Below, piece by piece: positions 28,642-37,453 of a stretch of 55,885 bases of DNA; positions within the stretch are counted from its first letter, which is position 1; each line of letters starts with the position of its first letter. Location of the stretch: positions 1 through 55,885 of the forward strand of contig JADGCS010000001.1 of the NCBI GenBank assembly GCA_015228875.1, written 5' to 3'. The notes beneath the pieces are model-generated. The model was given only the letters and a program-made list of their open reading frames with translations, was not told the origin of the DNA and did no database searches. The position numbers were made by a program, and so were the translations under genes. The DNA comes from Deltaproteobacteria bacterium. Its GTDB lineage: Bacteria; UBA10199; JADGCS01.

Positions 28642-28751
28642 GGAATTTTAAAGTCAAGCGAGCGCGGGTGCATCCCATGCAAAACAGAAGGGGTCTGCCG
28701 CGTCCCCCAGGGTGATTTTCTTCGGGGCATAGAAGTCAAGTTGATTACTTG
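28642..28751 (+). repeat. family A repeat with D insert (rpmD-rplO)
   Basis: The inner stem is ATCCC/GGGGT instead of ATTCC/GGAAT of consensus copies, a change on both arms that keeps pairing (one T-G). A D element (CCCCCAGGGTGATTTTCTTC with GGGG) follows CCGCGT. Confidence 0.85.
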
Positions 28752-28791
28752 TTCTAAAATAATCATGGCAATTCAGCGTACAGGATAAGAT

Positions 28792-29238
28792 ATGTTATTA
28801 AATACATTACGGGCACCGAGGGGTGCAGCAAAAAAGAAAACAAGGTTAGGCAGGGGCGATGCCTCCGGTCAGGGTAGTACGAGCGGCAAGGGGCACAAGG
28901 GCCAAAAGGCAAGATCCGGCGGGTACCATAAGGTGGGCTATGAAGGCGGTCAGATGCCACTTGCCAGAAGACTGCCCAAGAGAGGGTTTACAAATATTTT
29001 CAAGACAGAATATGCTGTGGTAAACATCGCAGATCTTAACATGTTTGCAGGCACTTCCGAAATAGACCTCGCCCTTATCAGAAAGAAAATGAGTTTTAAA
29101 AGAAAACTCACGCAGCTCAAGGTTCTTGGAAACGGAGACCTCCAAACAGCCATGACAGTCAAGGCAGCAAAGTTTTCAAAATCAGCGGTTGAAAAGATCG
29201 AGAAGGCCGGAGGAAAGGTCGTTGTGGTTGCATCGTAA
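28792..29238 (+). CDS. rplO: 50S ribosomal protein L15
   Basis: Late-assembly large-subunit protein. 148 residues. The glycine-rich N-terminal half (GRGDASGQGSTSGKGHKGQK, GYEGGQMPLARRLPKRGF) and the C-terminal AKFSKSAVEKIEKAGGKV are diagnostic. AGGATAAGAT precedes the ATG. A second A/B-derived region follows before secY. Confidence 0.97.
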   Translation: MLLNTLRAPRGAAKKKTRLGRGDASGQGSTSGKGHKGQKARSGGYHKVGYEGGQMPLARRLPKRGFTNIFKTEYAVVNIADLNMFAGTSEIDLALIRKKMSFKRKLTQLKVLGNGDLQTAMTVKAAKFSKSAVEKIEKAGGKVVVVAS

Positions 29239-29363
29239 AAGCGTGTATGCCCTATGCGGGGATTCGCAGACAGGGCGTGGCTTTGCGGAGATTGCTTTAC
29301 CGGTGAGTCTGGGGTTTGTTGAGAACCTCAAAAGTTTTTTATGCAGGTTATGATTTATGTATA

Positions 29364-29446
29364 GGAATTTCAAAGTCGACAGAGCGCGGGTGCATTCCTC
29401 GCAAAATGGAGGAATTCAACCGCGTCACAGTCAAGTTGGTAACTTG
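29364..29446 (+). repeat. family A repeat, consensus-like copy (rplO-secY)
   Basis: Lead-in TTTATGTATAGG identical to the copy at 20623; inner stem ATTCCTC/GAGGAAT perfect. Directly before it, GAGAACCTCAAAAGTTTTTT and CAGGTTATG (29321-29352) look like a worn B repeat. Confidence 0.92.
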
Positions 29447-29461
29447 AACAAGGGGTAAAAG

Positions 29462-30775
29462 TTGGCAAGTCCAATTACAAATCTGGCAAAACTGCCGGAG
29501 CTTAAAAAGAGGCTTCTGTTCACTGTGTTTATGTTGGCGATTTATCGTCTGGGTGTTTACGTGCCGACACCGGGGATTGACGTCAATAAGCTCAAAGCTT
29601 TTTTTGCCAGTGCGGGAGGCGGTCAGACGGTCTTTGAAATCATAAATTTATTTTCGGGTGGTGCTCTGGAGCAGTTTTCAATTTTTGCTTTGGGGATTAT
29701 GCCCTACATCAGTGCGTCGATTATCTTTCAACTGCTTACTGTTTCGATCCCTGCTTTAAAAAAACTTCAGGAAGAAGGGCAGGCCGGGCGCAGCAAGATC
29801 AACCAGTGGACCCGTTATGCCACGGTTGTGCTCACGCTGTTCCAGGGTTTCTTTATTGCCTACGGTCTTTTAAACCAGGGATTTGTCTTAAGTAATGTCA
29901 GCGGTGTCAGTTTTATTCTGACCACCATCATTACCCTTGCTGCGGGGACCTGTTTTATTATGTGGCTCGGAGAGCAGATCACCGAGCGCGGTGTAGGAAA
30001 CGGCATTTCACTGCTGATCTTTGCGGGTATTGTGACCCGTATCCCAGGCGGATTCAGGGATGCCTGGATCAATCGTGATGCCTATTTTGGGGTCTTTGGT
30101 TTTGTCATGCTCTTGGGATTTCTCTTTCTCATTATTGCCACAATCATATTTTTTGAGAGATGCCAAAGAAGAATCCCCATTCATTACGCAAAAAGAATTG
30201 TCGGAAAAAAAATGATGGGTGGTCAGTCTCATTTGCCTCTCAAAATCAATATGGCCGGGGTTATCCCGCCGATCTTTGCATCGGCTATTCTGGTCGTGCC
30301 CTCAACGATCACTACTTTTGTGACGACCCCGTGGCTGCAGGGGATTGTTGGCTTTATGATGACAGGCTGGTTTTACAATACCCTTTATGTGGCTGCTATT
30401 GTGTTCTTTACATATTTTTATACAGCCATCACGTTTAACCCGCAGGACGTTGCCGATAATTTGCAGAAAAATGGCGGTTTTATCCCTGGTATCAGACCCG
30501 GAAAGCCCACCAGTGATTATCTCGATAATATCCTGACCAGAATTACACTGGGCGGGGCCGCTTATTTATCCATCATTTGTGTCCTGCCGACTTTTTTAAT
30601 TCGTCAGTTTAACATTCCGGCCAGCCTTGCTTACACTTTTGGCGGCACGTCTGTGCTCATCGTTGTTGGGGTTGCCATCGATACTGTGGCGCAGATCGAA
30701 TCGCACCTGATATCCAGAAATTATGACGGATTTCTTGGTGCCAAGGCTGGACGTTTCAAAGGACGGCACGCATGA
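29462..30775 (+). CDS. secY: preprotein translocase subunit SecY
   Basis: Channel subunit of the Sec translocon. 437 residues, ten transmembrane helices expected and visible as hydrophobic stretches. Conserved: RLGVYVPTPGID near the N-terminus, LGIMPYISASI, ERGVGNGIS, INMAGVIPPIFASA, and the C-terminal loop GGFIPGIRPGKPT. It begins with TTG at 29462, preceded by AGGGGT; no better start is in frame. The stop overlaps adk (ATGA). Confidence 0.97.
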   Translation: MASPITNLAKLPELKKRLLFTVFMLAIYRLGVYVPTPGIDVNKLKAFFASAGGGQTVFEIINLFSGGALEQFSIFALGIMPYISASIIFQLLTVSIPALKKLQEEGQAGRSKINQWTRYATVVLTLFQGFFIAYGLLNQGFVLSNVSGVSFILTTIITLAAGTCFIMWLGEQITERGVGNGISLLIFAGIVTRIPGGFRDAWINRDAYFGVFGFVMLLGFLFLIIATIIFFERCQRRIPIHYAKRIVGKKMMGGQSHLPLKINMAGVIPPIFASAILVVPSTITTFVTTPWLQGIVGFMMTGWFYNTLYVAAIVFFTYFYTAITFNPQDVADNLQKNGGFIPGIRPGKPTSDYLDNILTRITLGGAAYLSIICVLPTFLIRQFNIPASLAYTFGGTSVLIVVGVAIDTVAQIESHLISRNYDGFLGAKAGRFKGRHA

Positions 30776-31422
30776 ACCTCATTTTAATGGGACCTCCCGG
30801 AGCAGGTAAAGGCACACAGGCAGAAAATATCTGCATCAAGTATCATATTCCACAGATCTCAACAGGGGATATGCTGCGTGAAGCACGCAAGGAGCAGACC
30901 AAACTCGGAAAAGAGGCCGAGTCATTCATGGTGGCAGGGAAACTTGTCCCCGATGAGGTTGTGATAGGTATTGTGGACGAAAGGCTTGCAAAAAGTGATT
31001 GTCAAAACGGTTTTCTTCTTGATGGCTTTCCACGAACAGTACCGCAGGCCGATTCTTTGGCGCAGATTTTAACAAGGCGCAATAAAAAAATAGAGGCTGT
31101 TGTCAGTCTCGACGTACCCGATACCCTGGTTATTGAGAGGCTTTGCGGGCGAAGGGTTTGCGGTGACTGTGGTGCCAGCTATCATGTGGCGTTTGCCCCC
31201 AGTAAAAAAGAAGATGTTTGTGACAAATGCAGCGGTGGCCTCATTCAGAGAAAAGACGACAGCGAGGTCACAATTAAGGAGCGACTGAGGGTATACAGAG
31301 ATCAAACGCAGCCCCTGATCTCTTATTATCAACAAAAGGGACTCTTGAAAGCCATAGATGGTACGGGGACAGTTAAAGAAATAGGCGAGCGCATTGGTAA
31401 AGCCTTGGAAGCGGTTGTGTGA
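30772..31422 (+). CDS. adk: adenylate kinase, zinc-binding LID type
   Basis: Interconverts ATP plus AMP and two ADP. 216 residues. P-loop GPPGAGKGT at 7-15, NMP-binding region, GFPRT, and a LID domain with four cysteines (C130, C133, C150, C153) suited to structural zinc, the form common outside enterobacteria. Overlaps secY by four bases and map by four bases (GTGA). Confidence 0.98.
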   Translation: MNLILMGPPGAGKGTQAENICIKYHIPQISTGDMLREARKEQTKLGKEAESFMVAGKLVPDEVVIGIVDERLAKSDCQNGFLLDGFPRTVPQADSLAQILTRRNKKIEAVVSLDVPDTLVIERLCGRRVCGDCGASYHVAFAPSKKEDVCDKCSGGLIQRKDDSEVTIKERLRVYRDQTQPLISYYQQKGLLKAIDGTGTVKEIGERIGKALEAVV

Positions 31423-32165
31423 TATTTCTTAAGTCAAAAGACGAAATTCAGATCATGCGACGGGCAGGTGCTGTTGTCGCAGATGTTCTTTTAAAACTCG
31501 AAGCTCATGTCAAACCTGGTGTGACCACCGGAGACCTTGACAGGATTGCTGAGGAACACATCAGAAAATCGGGGGCCCTGCCAACTTTTGTAGGTTATCA
31601 GGGTTATCCCAAGTCCTTGTGTACCTCGATCAACGAAGAAGTTGTCCATGGTATACCCGGCTCAAGGCTTCTTAAAGAAGGTGATATCATTGGCATTGAT
31701 TGCGGTGTGACTCTTGAAGGCTACGTTGCAGATCATGCCATTACTTTTGGTGTCGGTGTTATCTCAGACGAGTATCAGCGTCTGCTCGATTTGACAGTCA
31801 AGGCACTTAAGGCTGGCTTGGATGCTTTTGTATTGGGCAACCGGATCGGCGATATCGGGCATGCGGTGCAAAGCGTTGCTGCGGAGTGTGATTATGGTGT
31901 CGTGAGGGATTTTGTGGGTCATGGCATAGGCCGTAAGATGCACGAGGAACCGCAGGTGCCCAACTTTGGCAAACCAGGGACAGGGCCGCGGATAAAAGCA
32001 GGGATGGTCATAGCCATTGAGCCGATGTTTAATTTGGGGACACACGAGGTCCAGGTGTTAAAAGACGGATGGACTGTTGTGACAAAAGATCGTAAGGCGT
32101 CTGCCCATTTTGAGCACACGATTGCAATGGCCGAAAGTGGGCCAGTCCTCTTGACTGTCCCGTAA
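31419..32165 (+). CDS. map: methionine aminopeptidase, type I
   Basis: Removes the N-terminal methionine from new proteins. 248 residues. Metal ligands can be placed: Asp in GIDCGVTLEGYVADHAITF (two), His in GHGIGRKMHEEPQVPN, Glu in IEPMFNLG and Glu in HFEHTIAM. Begins with GTG overlapping the adk stop. Position between adk and infA is conserved. Confidence 0.98.
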   Translation: MIFLKSKDEIQIMRRAGAVVADVLLKLEAHVKPGVTTGDLDRIAEEHIRKSGALPTFVGYQGYPKSLCTSINEEVVHGIPGSRLLKEGDIIGIDCGVTLEGYVADHAITFGVGVISDEYQRLLDLTVKALKAGLDAFVLGNRIGDIGHAVQSVAAECDYGVVRDFVGHGIGRKMHEEPQVPNFGKPGTGPRIKAGMVIAIEPMFNLGTHEVQVLKDGWTVVTKDRKASAHFEHTIAMAESGPVLLTVP

Positions 32166-32238
32166 GGTTTTGGCGAGAATGATCAAATGGAAATGTGCCC
32201 GTCTTTGATGAGACGGGAATGTGGTATCAAAGGAAGTT

Positions 32239-32457
32239 ATGGCGAAAGAAGACGTTATCGAAGTTGAAGGAACAGTTGTAGAACCGCTGCCAAATGCGAT
32301 GTTCAGGGTGGAATTGCCAAATGGGCACAAGGTTCTCGCCCATATTTCCGGCAAGATGAGAATGCATTTCATCAAAATATTGCCGGGTGATAAGGTTAAG
32401 GTGCAGTTATCCCCTTACGATTTAACCAGGGGAAGAATTGTTTTTAGAAGCAAGTAG
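32239..32457 (+). CDS. infA: translation initiation factor IF-1
   Basis: Single OB-fold that blocks the A site during initiation. 72 residues, exactly the usual size. [20 protein letters not shown] and [23 protein letters not shown] are signatures. AAGGAAG seven bases upstream decides for ATG 32239 over 32221. Confidence 0.98.
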   Translation: MAKEDVIEVEGTVVEPLPNAMFRVELPNGHKVLAHISGKMRMHFIKILPGDKVKVQLSPYDLTRGRIVFRSK

Positions 32458-32538
32458 CAAGTTACTAACTTGACTCTGACGCGGTTGAATGCCTCTATTT
32501 TGCGAGGAATGCACCCGCGCTCTGTCAACTTTGAAATT
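32458..32538 (-). repeat. family A repeat, reverse orientation (infA-rpmJ)
   Basis: Starts one base after the infA stop: CAAGTTACTAACTTGAC, GACGCGG, inner GCCTC/GAGG, CCGCGCTCTGTCAACTTTG. It is joined end to end to a reverse B copy by the same junction seen at 34605. Confidence 0.9.
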
Positions 32539-32630
32539 CATAACCCGCATAAAGCGGAAAATACTGCGCGGGCTGGCACCTCGTAAAATATTGTTGCTGA
32601 AACGCGTAGAAAAAACCTACTTAGGTTCTA
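32539..32630 (-). repeat. family B repeat, reverse orientation (infA-rpmJ)
   Basis: Reverse complement of B: CATAACCCGCATAAAGCGG, CTGCGCGG, ACGCGTAG, AAAA, AACCTACTTAGGTT, CTA. Read on the minus strand it begins TAGAACCTAAGTAGG. It is the only B in reverse orientation inside the ribosomal cluster. Confidence 0.9.
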
Positions 32631-32697
32631 TACGTTAAAATATCTGGCAGGATTGTGTGCCCTTGTAATCCATGCCAAAAAGGAAGTGTGATGTGTT

Positions 32698-32811
32698 ATG
32701 AAAGTAAGGTCATCAGTAAAAAAAATATGTGACAAGTGTACAATCATTAAAAGACGCAGGACTCTCAGGGTTATCTGCTCAAACCCGCGTCATAAACAGA
32801 GACAGGGATAG
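32698..32811 (+). CDS. rpmJ: 50S ribosomal protein L36
   Basis: Smallest large-subunit protein, 37 residues, a zinc-ribbon. Starts [14 protein letters not shown]; ligands C11, C14, C27 and H32 match the zinc-containing form. AAGGAAG lies 11 bases upstream. Position between infA and rpsM is standard. Confidence 0.96.
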   Translation: MKVRSSVKKICDKCTIIKRRRTLRVICSNPRHKQRQG

Positions 32812-32875
32812 TTGTCGCTGCATCGATAAAGTTTGTATGTTTGTTTAATTGTATTTTCAAGTAGACAATGGGCTG

Positions 32876-32890
32876 GGCAGTTTAACTGCC
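32876..32890 (+). other. perfect palindrome upstream of rpsM
   Basis: GGCAGTTTAACTGCC, a 7-bp inverted repeat with a one-base centre, 31 bases before rpsM. In some bacteria the alpha-operon leader controlled by S4 lies here; the known pseudoknot was not recognised. Confidence 0.35.
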
Positions 32891-32921
32891 GGTCGGTTTA
32901 ACATTTTTTTGGAGAGAAATT

Positions 32922-33305
32922 ATGCCCCGTGTTGTTGGAGTTAATATTCCTGGTAATAAAAGAGTGCCGTATGCATTGCAGTATATTTATGGGATTGGAA
33001 GACGCCTTTCCTGGGAGATTGTCGAAAAGGCTGGCATCGATCCCAACATTCGCGCGGATGATTTAAAAGATGCTGATCTTGTCAAGATCAGAAACGTGCT
33101 TGAAGGCGAGTACAGGATCGAAGGCGAACTGCGAAGAGAAGTCAGCATGAACATCAAAAGGTTGATGGACTTTGGTACCTATCGCGGGTCAAGGCATCGC
33201 AAAAGCCTTCCCGTAAGAGGACAACGGACAAAGACAAATTCAAGAACAAGAAAAGGCAAGAGAAAAACTGTGGCAGGAAAGAAAAAGGCACCAACCTCCA
33301 AGTAA
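32922..33305 (+). CDS. rpsM: 30S ribosomal protein S13
   Basis: Head protein forming intersubunit bridges. 127 residues. [20 protein letters not shown] and the C-terminal [25 protein letters not shown] are diagnostic. GGAGAG upstream supports the ATG. Confidence 0.98.
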   Translation: MPRVVGVNIPGNKRVPYALQYIYGIGRRLSWEIVEKAGIDPNIRADDLKDADLVKIRNVLEGEYRIEGELRREVSMNIKRLMDFGTYRGSRHRKSLPVRGQRTKTNSRTRKGKRKTVAGKKKAPTSK

Positions 33306-33340
33306 TCATGAAGCGTTGATGGTGAATAAATAATGTTTGA

Positions 33341-33382
33341 GAATCTCAATGTTGATTGAATGCGGGTGGAAATTTCGCGTCA
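33341..33382 (+). repeat. degraded family A remnant (rpsM-rpsK)
   Basis: GAATCTCAATGTTGATTGA, TGCGGGTG and CGCGTCAGGATC keep the A order but the inner arms are lost. Assigned by similarity only. Confidence 0.45.
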
Positions 33383-33419
33383 GGATCAGCGTTGCGATTT
33401 CTCTGAGGAGAAAATCAAA

Positions 33420-33875
33420 ATGACGACAGAGCAAGCCAATACAGTCACCGAAGACAAGTCAAAAAAGGACGGTAAAAAGGTCAAAACCAGAAAGACACTC
33501 AGCAAGAAAAAACGAAAGGTAAAAAAGAATATTTCGTCAGGGATTGTTCACATCAGGGCGACATTCAACAATACGATTGTTACTATTGCTGATGCCGATG
33601 GCGATACAGTAGCGTGGTGTACAGCGGGTGCCGCCGGTTTCAAGGGCTCCAAGCGATCCACACCGTTTGCTGCGCAGATTGCGGCAGAGGATGCAGCAAG
33701 AAAAGCAATGGAGCATGGTTTAAGATCTGTTGAGGTTCTGGTTAATGGGCCTGGGGCTGGCAGAGAGACTGCTTTAAAGGCCCTTGGAAGGGCAGGACTT
33801 CGTGTGATCAGGATTCAGGATGTGACTCCCATTCCCCACAATGGTTGTCGTCCCCCCAAAAGGAGAAGAATATAA
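33420..33875 (+). CDS. rpsK: 30S ribosomal protein S11
   Basis: Platform protein at the mRNA exit. 151 residues, about 22 more than usual. The core from [18 protein letters not shown] to [10 protein letters not shown] is conserved. The excess is an N-terminal Lys/Thr-rich segment (about residues 1-38). GAGGAG nine bases upstream makes ATG 33420 the likeliest start. The stop overlaps the rpsD start by one base (TAATG). Confidence 0.96.
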   Translation: MTTEQANTVTEDKSKKDGKKVKTRKTLSKKKRKVKKNISSGIVHIRATFNNTIVTIADADGDTVAWCTAGAAGFKGSKRSTPFAAQIAAEDAARKAMEHGLRSVEVLVNGPGAGRETALKALGRAGLRVIRIQDVTPIPHNGCRPPKRRRI

Positions 33876-34504
33876 TGGCCAGATACAAAGACTCAGTGTG
33901 CAAGATGTGCCGCCGCGAGGGCATGAAATTATTTTTAAAAGGTGACCGGTGTTATTCGGACAAGTGTGCTGTTGAGAGGAGGGAGTATCCTCCGGGCCAG
34001 CACGGCAAAGGAAAAAGATCCAAGTTTTCCGAATATGGTTCTCAATTGCGTGAAAAGCAGAAAATCAGAAGAATATACGGCGTTCTAGAGGCACAGTTTA
34101 GAAAAATATTCGCCGAAGCTGACCGCAGGAGGGGTGTGACAGGCGAGAATCTGATTCAGCTTCTCGAGTCGCGTCTTGACAACATGGTTTATCGGATGGG
34201 TTTTGCAAATTCACGGTCCGAGGCAAGGCTGCTTGTGGGTCAAAGACACTTTAAGGTCAATGGAAAGACAGTGACCATCCCGTCTTATTTTACCAGGTCG
34301 GGAGACAAAGTTGCTGTTGCCGATAAAAGTCAAAAACTGACCCGCATTGAGGCCGCCAGGCAGGCGGGACAGCGAAGAGGCCTGCCAGAGTGGCTGGAGC
34401 TTGATTCCACAGGATTTGTGGGCACCATAAAAATGCTGCCTGTTCGTAACCAGATCACCATGCCCATGAATGAGCATCTGGTGGTTGAGTTGTATTCGAA
34501 ATAG
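33875..34504 (+). CDS. rpsD: 30S ribosomal protein S4, cysteine-containing type
   Basis: Primary 16S rRNA binder, and alpha-operon regulator in E. coli. 209 residues. N-terminal C9, C12, C26 and C31 form the zinc-type motif. S4 RNA-binding domain with [22 protein letters not shown] follows. AGGAG upstream supports ATG 33875. Confidence 0.97.
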   Translation: MARYKDSVCKMCRREGMKLFLKGDRCYSDKCAVERREYPPGQHGKGKRSKFSEYGSQLREKQKIRRIYGVLEAQFRKIFAEADRRRGVTGENLIQLLESRLDNMVYRMGFANSRSEARLLVGQRHFKVNGKTVTIPSYFTRSGDKVAVADKSQKLTRIEAARQAGQRRGLPEWLELDSTGFVGTIKMLPVRNQITMPMNEHLVVELYSK

Positions 34505-34513
34505 TTTAATGTA

Positions 34514-34604
34514 TAGAACCTTGGAAGGTTTTTTCTACGCGTTTCGGCATCAATTTTTGCATGGTGTCCGCCCGCGTAGTATTTTCCGCTTTATGCGGGT
34601 TATG
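34514..34604 (+). repeat. family B repeat (rpsD-rpoA)
   Basis: Full consensus copy: TAGAACCTTGGAAGGTT, TTTT, CTACGCG/CGCGTAG, CCGCTTTATGCGG, GGTTATG. It lies nine bases after the rpsD stop and passes directly into an A copy. Confidence 0.93.
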
Positions 34605-34708
34605 AATTTCAAAGTCGACAGAGCGCGGGTGCATTCTTTGCATGATAAAAGGGTTCAATCGCGTGAGATTCGGGTTTTGATTTGTCAACTTGTCACGTGA
34701 GTAACTTG
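34605..34708 (+). repeat. family A repeat fused to preceding B (rpsD-rpoA)
   Basis: AATTTCAAAGTCGACAGA, GCGCGG, ATTCTTTG loop, CGCGT, then a diverged 3' part ending GAGTAACTTG. The junction GGGTTATGAATTTC is the same as in the reverse unit at 32458-32630. Confidence 0.85.
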
Positions 34709-34721
34709 AAAGGAATTAACT

Positions 34722-35762
34722 ATGCCAATCCAAACGTATAAAAACTGGAGAAGTCTCATTAGACCAAAGTTCATAGAAGTGGACAAGGACACAAAGACGC
34801 AAAATTATGCCAAGTTTATTGCAAGACCGCTTGAGAGCGGGTTTGGCATAACACTGGGAAATGCCCTGCGGCGCATTCTTTTAAGTTCACTACAGGGCGC
34901 AGCGATCACGGCCATCAGAATAGACGGCGTGCACCACGAGTTTGCCACTATCCCTGGTGTCAGAGAGGATGTGGTCAATATTATTTTAAACCTCAAACAG
35001 GTTCGTCTCAAGTTGTTGGAGAATGAGCAGGCCACGATGAAATTGGCAATGAATGGACCTGGTGTTGTCAAGGCCGGTGATTTTGATACGGGCGGTCATG
35101 TGGAAATCTTGAATCCTGATCTCGAGGTTTTCACCATGTCTGAGGATGCCAAGGTGCAGATGGAGGTCGATGTTGAAATGGGCAAAGGTTATGCCCTCGC
35201 AGAAGAAAACAAAAGGGCAGATGCTCCCATCGGGACAATTTTTATTGACTCGCATTTTGCTCCTATTGCCAAAATTAACTATGCGGTTACCAATGCCCGC
35301 GTGGGTCAGGTGACAGATTATGACAGGCTCAACCTCGAAGTAACGACAAACGGGTCCATCTCGCCGGAGGATGCTGTGGCATTTGCTGCCAAGATACTTA
35401 AAGATCAGGTGCAGGTGTTCATCAATTTTGATGAATTGGAAGAGCCCATTGAAGACATTAAGCACGAAGAGAGCAGCTCATTTAATGATAACTTAAACAG
35501 ACGTGTTGATGAGCTCGAACTTTCTGTGCGTTCTGCAAATTGTTTGCAAAATGCCAACATCAGATACATTGGCGAACTTGTGCAGAAGACCGAAATGGAA
35601 ATGCTCAGGACCAAAAACTTTGGACGCAAGTCTCTCAACGAAATAAGGGAAATACTCACAGAGATGGGTCTTAATCTGGGCATGAAGATCGAGGGTTGGC
35701 AATACCCCGATGAAAAAACGGTTGTGGCTAAAAAGCCGCCTCCAGAGGAAGAATTTTATTAA
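34722..35762 (+). CDS. rpoA: DNA-directed RNA polymerase subunit alpha
   Basis: Assembly platform of RNA polymerase. 346 residues. N-terminal domain with [20 protein letters not shown] and the C-terminal DNA- and activator-binding domain with [20 protein letters not shown] and [19 protein letters not shown] upstream supports the ATG. Confidence 0.99.
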   Translation: MPIQTYKNWRSLIRPKFIEVDKDTKTQNYAKFIARPLESGFGITLGNALRRILLSSLQGAAITAIRIDGVHHEFATIPGVREDVVNIILNLKQVRLKLLENEQATMKLAMNGPGVVKAGDFDTGGHVEILNPDLEVFTMSEDAKVQMEVDVEMGKGYALAEENKRADAPIGTIFIDSHFAPIAKINYAVTNARVGQVTDYDRLNLEVTTNGSISPEDAVAFAAKILKDQVQVFINFDELEEPIEDIKHEESSSFNDNLNRRVDELELSVRSANCLQNANIRYIGELVQKTEMEMLRTKNFGRKSLNEIREILTEMGLNLGMKIEGWQYPDEKTVVAKKPPPEEEFY

Positions 35763-35974
35763 CAAGCCTCCTGAAAGGAGAACCCTGTTTTTCGGGTATG
35801 CTTAAAAATCTTGTGCCGTGACAAAATGTCGGGGCAGGGTTTTGGAGGGCATGTAATTTTTTGCAGATCGACCGGAGATGCAGGGGCAAAGCCAGGCGGT
35901 GTGGGTGCCGACCACCTTGCTGGGGTGGGCACAGCGCTTGGTACTTACAATCTATACAAGACAGGTGGTAATTT

Positions 35975-36532
35975 ATGAGACACAATACATCCGGAAGAAA
36001 ATTTGGGAAGACAGCATCACACAGAATGGCCATGTTTAAAAATATGGCGGCGTCTCTGATCGAGCATGGACGCATCAAGACCACTCTGCATAAGGCGAAG
36101 GATCTCAGGAGTATTGCAGACAGGTTGGTCACGTGGGGTAAAACAGATACTGTTTTCTCCAGACGCAAGGTCTTCGACTTTATAAGAAACAAAAATGCTG
36201 TCCAAAAACTTTTTAAGGAGATTGCACCGTCTTTCGAAAACAGACAGGGCGGATACACGCGTATTTACCAGTTGGGTCACCGTGCAGGAGATGCAGCAAA
36301 GATGGCCTTCATCGAGTTTTTGCACGATGATCTGCTCTCTGCAAAGGTCGAGGGCAAAGTGAAAGAAGAAACTGCCAAAGATAAAAAGACGAAAGCAAAG
36401 GCCTCCTCCAAAAAATCAGAAAAAAAGGCCGTTGAAAAAAAGGCTGTCGACAAAAAGGCGCCTGCCAAGATCAAAAAGACAGCACTCAAAAAGCCCGTTG
36501 TGCGAAAAACGCAAGCAAGGGGCGATAAATAA
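35975..36532 (+). CDS. rplQ: 50S ribosomal protein L17 with basic C-terminal tail
   Basis: Tunnel-exit protein. 185 residues, about 60 more than the family norm. Core: [36 protein letters not shown], and [24 protein letters not shown]. The excess from about residue 125 is a Lys/Ala/Glu-rich tail of the histone H1-like kind. CAGGTGG upstream supports the ATG. The 212-base gap after rpoA has only a small hairpin, CTCCTGAAAGGAG. Last gene of the cluster. Confidence 0.96.
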   Translation: MRHNTSGRKFGKTASHRMAMFKNMAASLIEHGRIKTTLHKAKDLRSIADRLVTWGKTDTVFSRRKVFDFIRNKNAVQKLFKEIAPSFENRQGGYTRIYQLGHRAGDAAKMAFIEFLHDDLLSAKVEGKVKEETAKDKKTKAKASSKKSEKKAVEKKAVDKKAPAKIKKTALKKPVVRKTQARGDK

Positions 36533-36551
36533 ACTTGCGCGATCTCGATAC

Positions 36552-36586
36552 AAAAGCCAAGGCAGGTTTGTCTTGGCTTTTTTTTT
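36552..36586 (+). terminator. intrinsic terminator after rplQ
   Basis: AAAGCCAAG (36553-36561) and CTTGGCTTT (36572-36580) pair perfectly, followed by six more T residues (nine in a row in total). Classic rho-independent terminator closing the ribosomal cluster. The T run is directly followed by the start codon of the next gene. Confidence 0.92.
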
Positions 36587-37453
36587 ATGACAAACAACAC
36601 AGTCAAGGTTGGTGTTGCCCAGATGAGTTGCTCCGCTGATGTTAAACAGAACGAGCAAAAAGCCGCGCAATTAATTAGTGGGCTTGCCAGGGGTGGAGCC
36701 CAGATCATCTGCCTGCCGGAACTCTACAAGAGTCACTATTTCTGCCAGCAAGAAGATCACGGGTATTTTGATTTGGCCGAGACGATTCCAGGCAAAGGCG
36801 TCGAGGAACTTCAGGCCCTTGCAAAAGCAAATGATGTGGTGTTGATCGCGAGCCTCTTTGAAAAAAGGGCAACGGGGGTTTATCATAATACCGCTGTTGT
36901 CATTGATGCCGACGGGCGCTTCCTTGGAAAATACCGCAAAATGCATATTCCGGACGACCCCTGCTACCTTGAAAAATTTTATTTTACACCGGGCGATCTA
37001 GGCTATCAGGTTTTTGAGACACGTTACGCCAAACTGGGGGTTCTCATCTGTTGGGATCAATGGTACCCCGAGGCTGCCCGTTTAACGGCCCTCAAGGGTG
37101 CTGAGATCATTTTTTATCCCACGGCAATAGGGTGGCTCGGTGAGGACAAAAAAGACCACGGAGAAAGGCAGTTTAACGCGTGGAAATCGGTTCAGGTTGG
37201 TCATGCAGTGGCCAACGCGGTCTTTGTTGTGACACCCAACAGGGTGGGCACAGAGGGTAATATCGAGTTTTGGGGTGGTTCATTTGTCGTCGATCCCTTT
37301 GGCGCGACACTTTTTCAGGCGGGACAAAAAGAAGAGACGGCTGTTGTGGACTGCAACTTGTCCTTGATCGAAGAGACACGGCGGGGGTGGCCCTTTTTAA
37401 GGGACCGGCGTGTTGATTCCTACGAGGGGATCTTAAAAAGGTATGACGACTGA
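36587..37453 (+). CDS. aguB: N-carbamoylputrescine amidase
   Basis: Hydrolyses N-carbamoylputrescine to putrescine, the last step of the agmatine route; nitrilase superfamily. 288 residues. The catalytic triad is E45 (LPELY), K118 (KYRKMH) and C155 (ICWDQWYPE); this last motif and IPDDPCYLEKFYFTPGD are typical of the plant/bacterial AguB group. The ATG directly follows the terminator T run, so there is no ribosome binding site, yet VKVGVAQM needs this N-terminus; leaderless or otherwise unusual initiation is implied. Its end overlaps aguA by 11 bases. Confidence 0.93.
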   Translation: MTNNTVKVGVAQMSCSADVKQNEQKAAQLISGLARGGAQIICLPELYKSHYFCQQEDHGYFDLAETIPGKGVEELQALAKANDVVLIASLFEKRATGVYHNTAVVIDADGRFLGKYRKMHIPDDPCYLEKFYFTPGDLGYQVFETRYAKLGVLICWDQWYPEAARLTALKGAEIIFYPTAIGWLGEDKKDHGERQFNAWKSVQVGHAVANAVFVVTPNRVGTEGNIEFWGGSFVVDPFGATLFQAGQKEETAVVDCNLSLIEETRRGWPFLRDRRVDSYEGILKRYDD

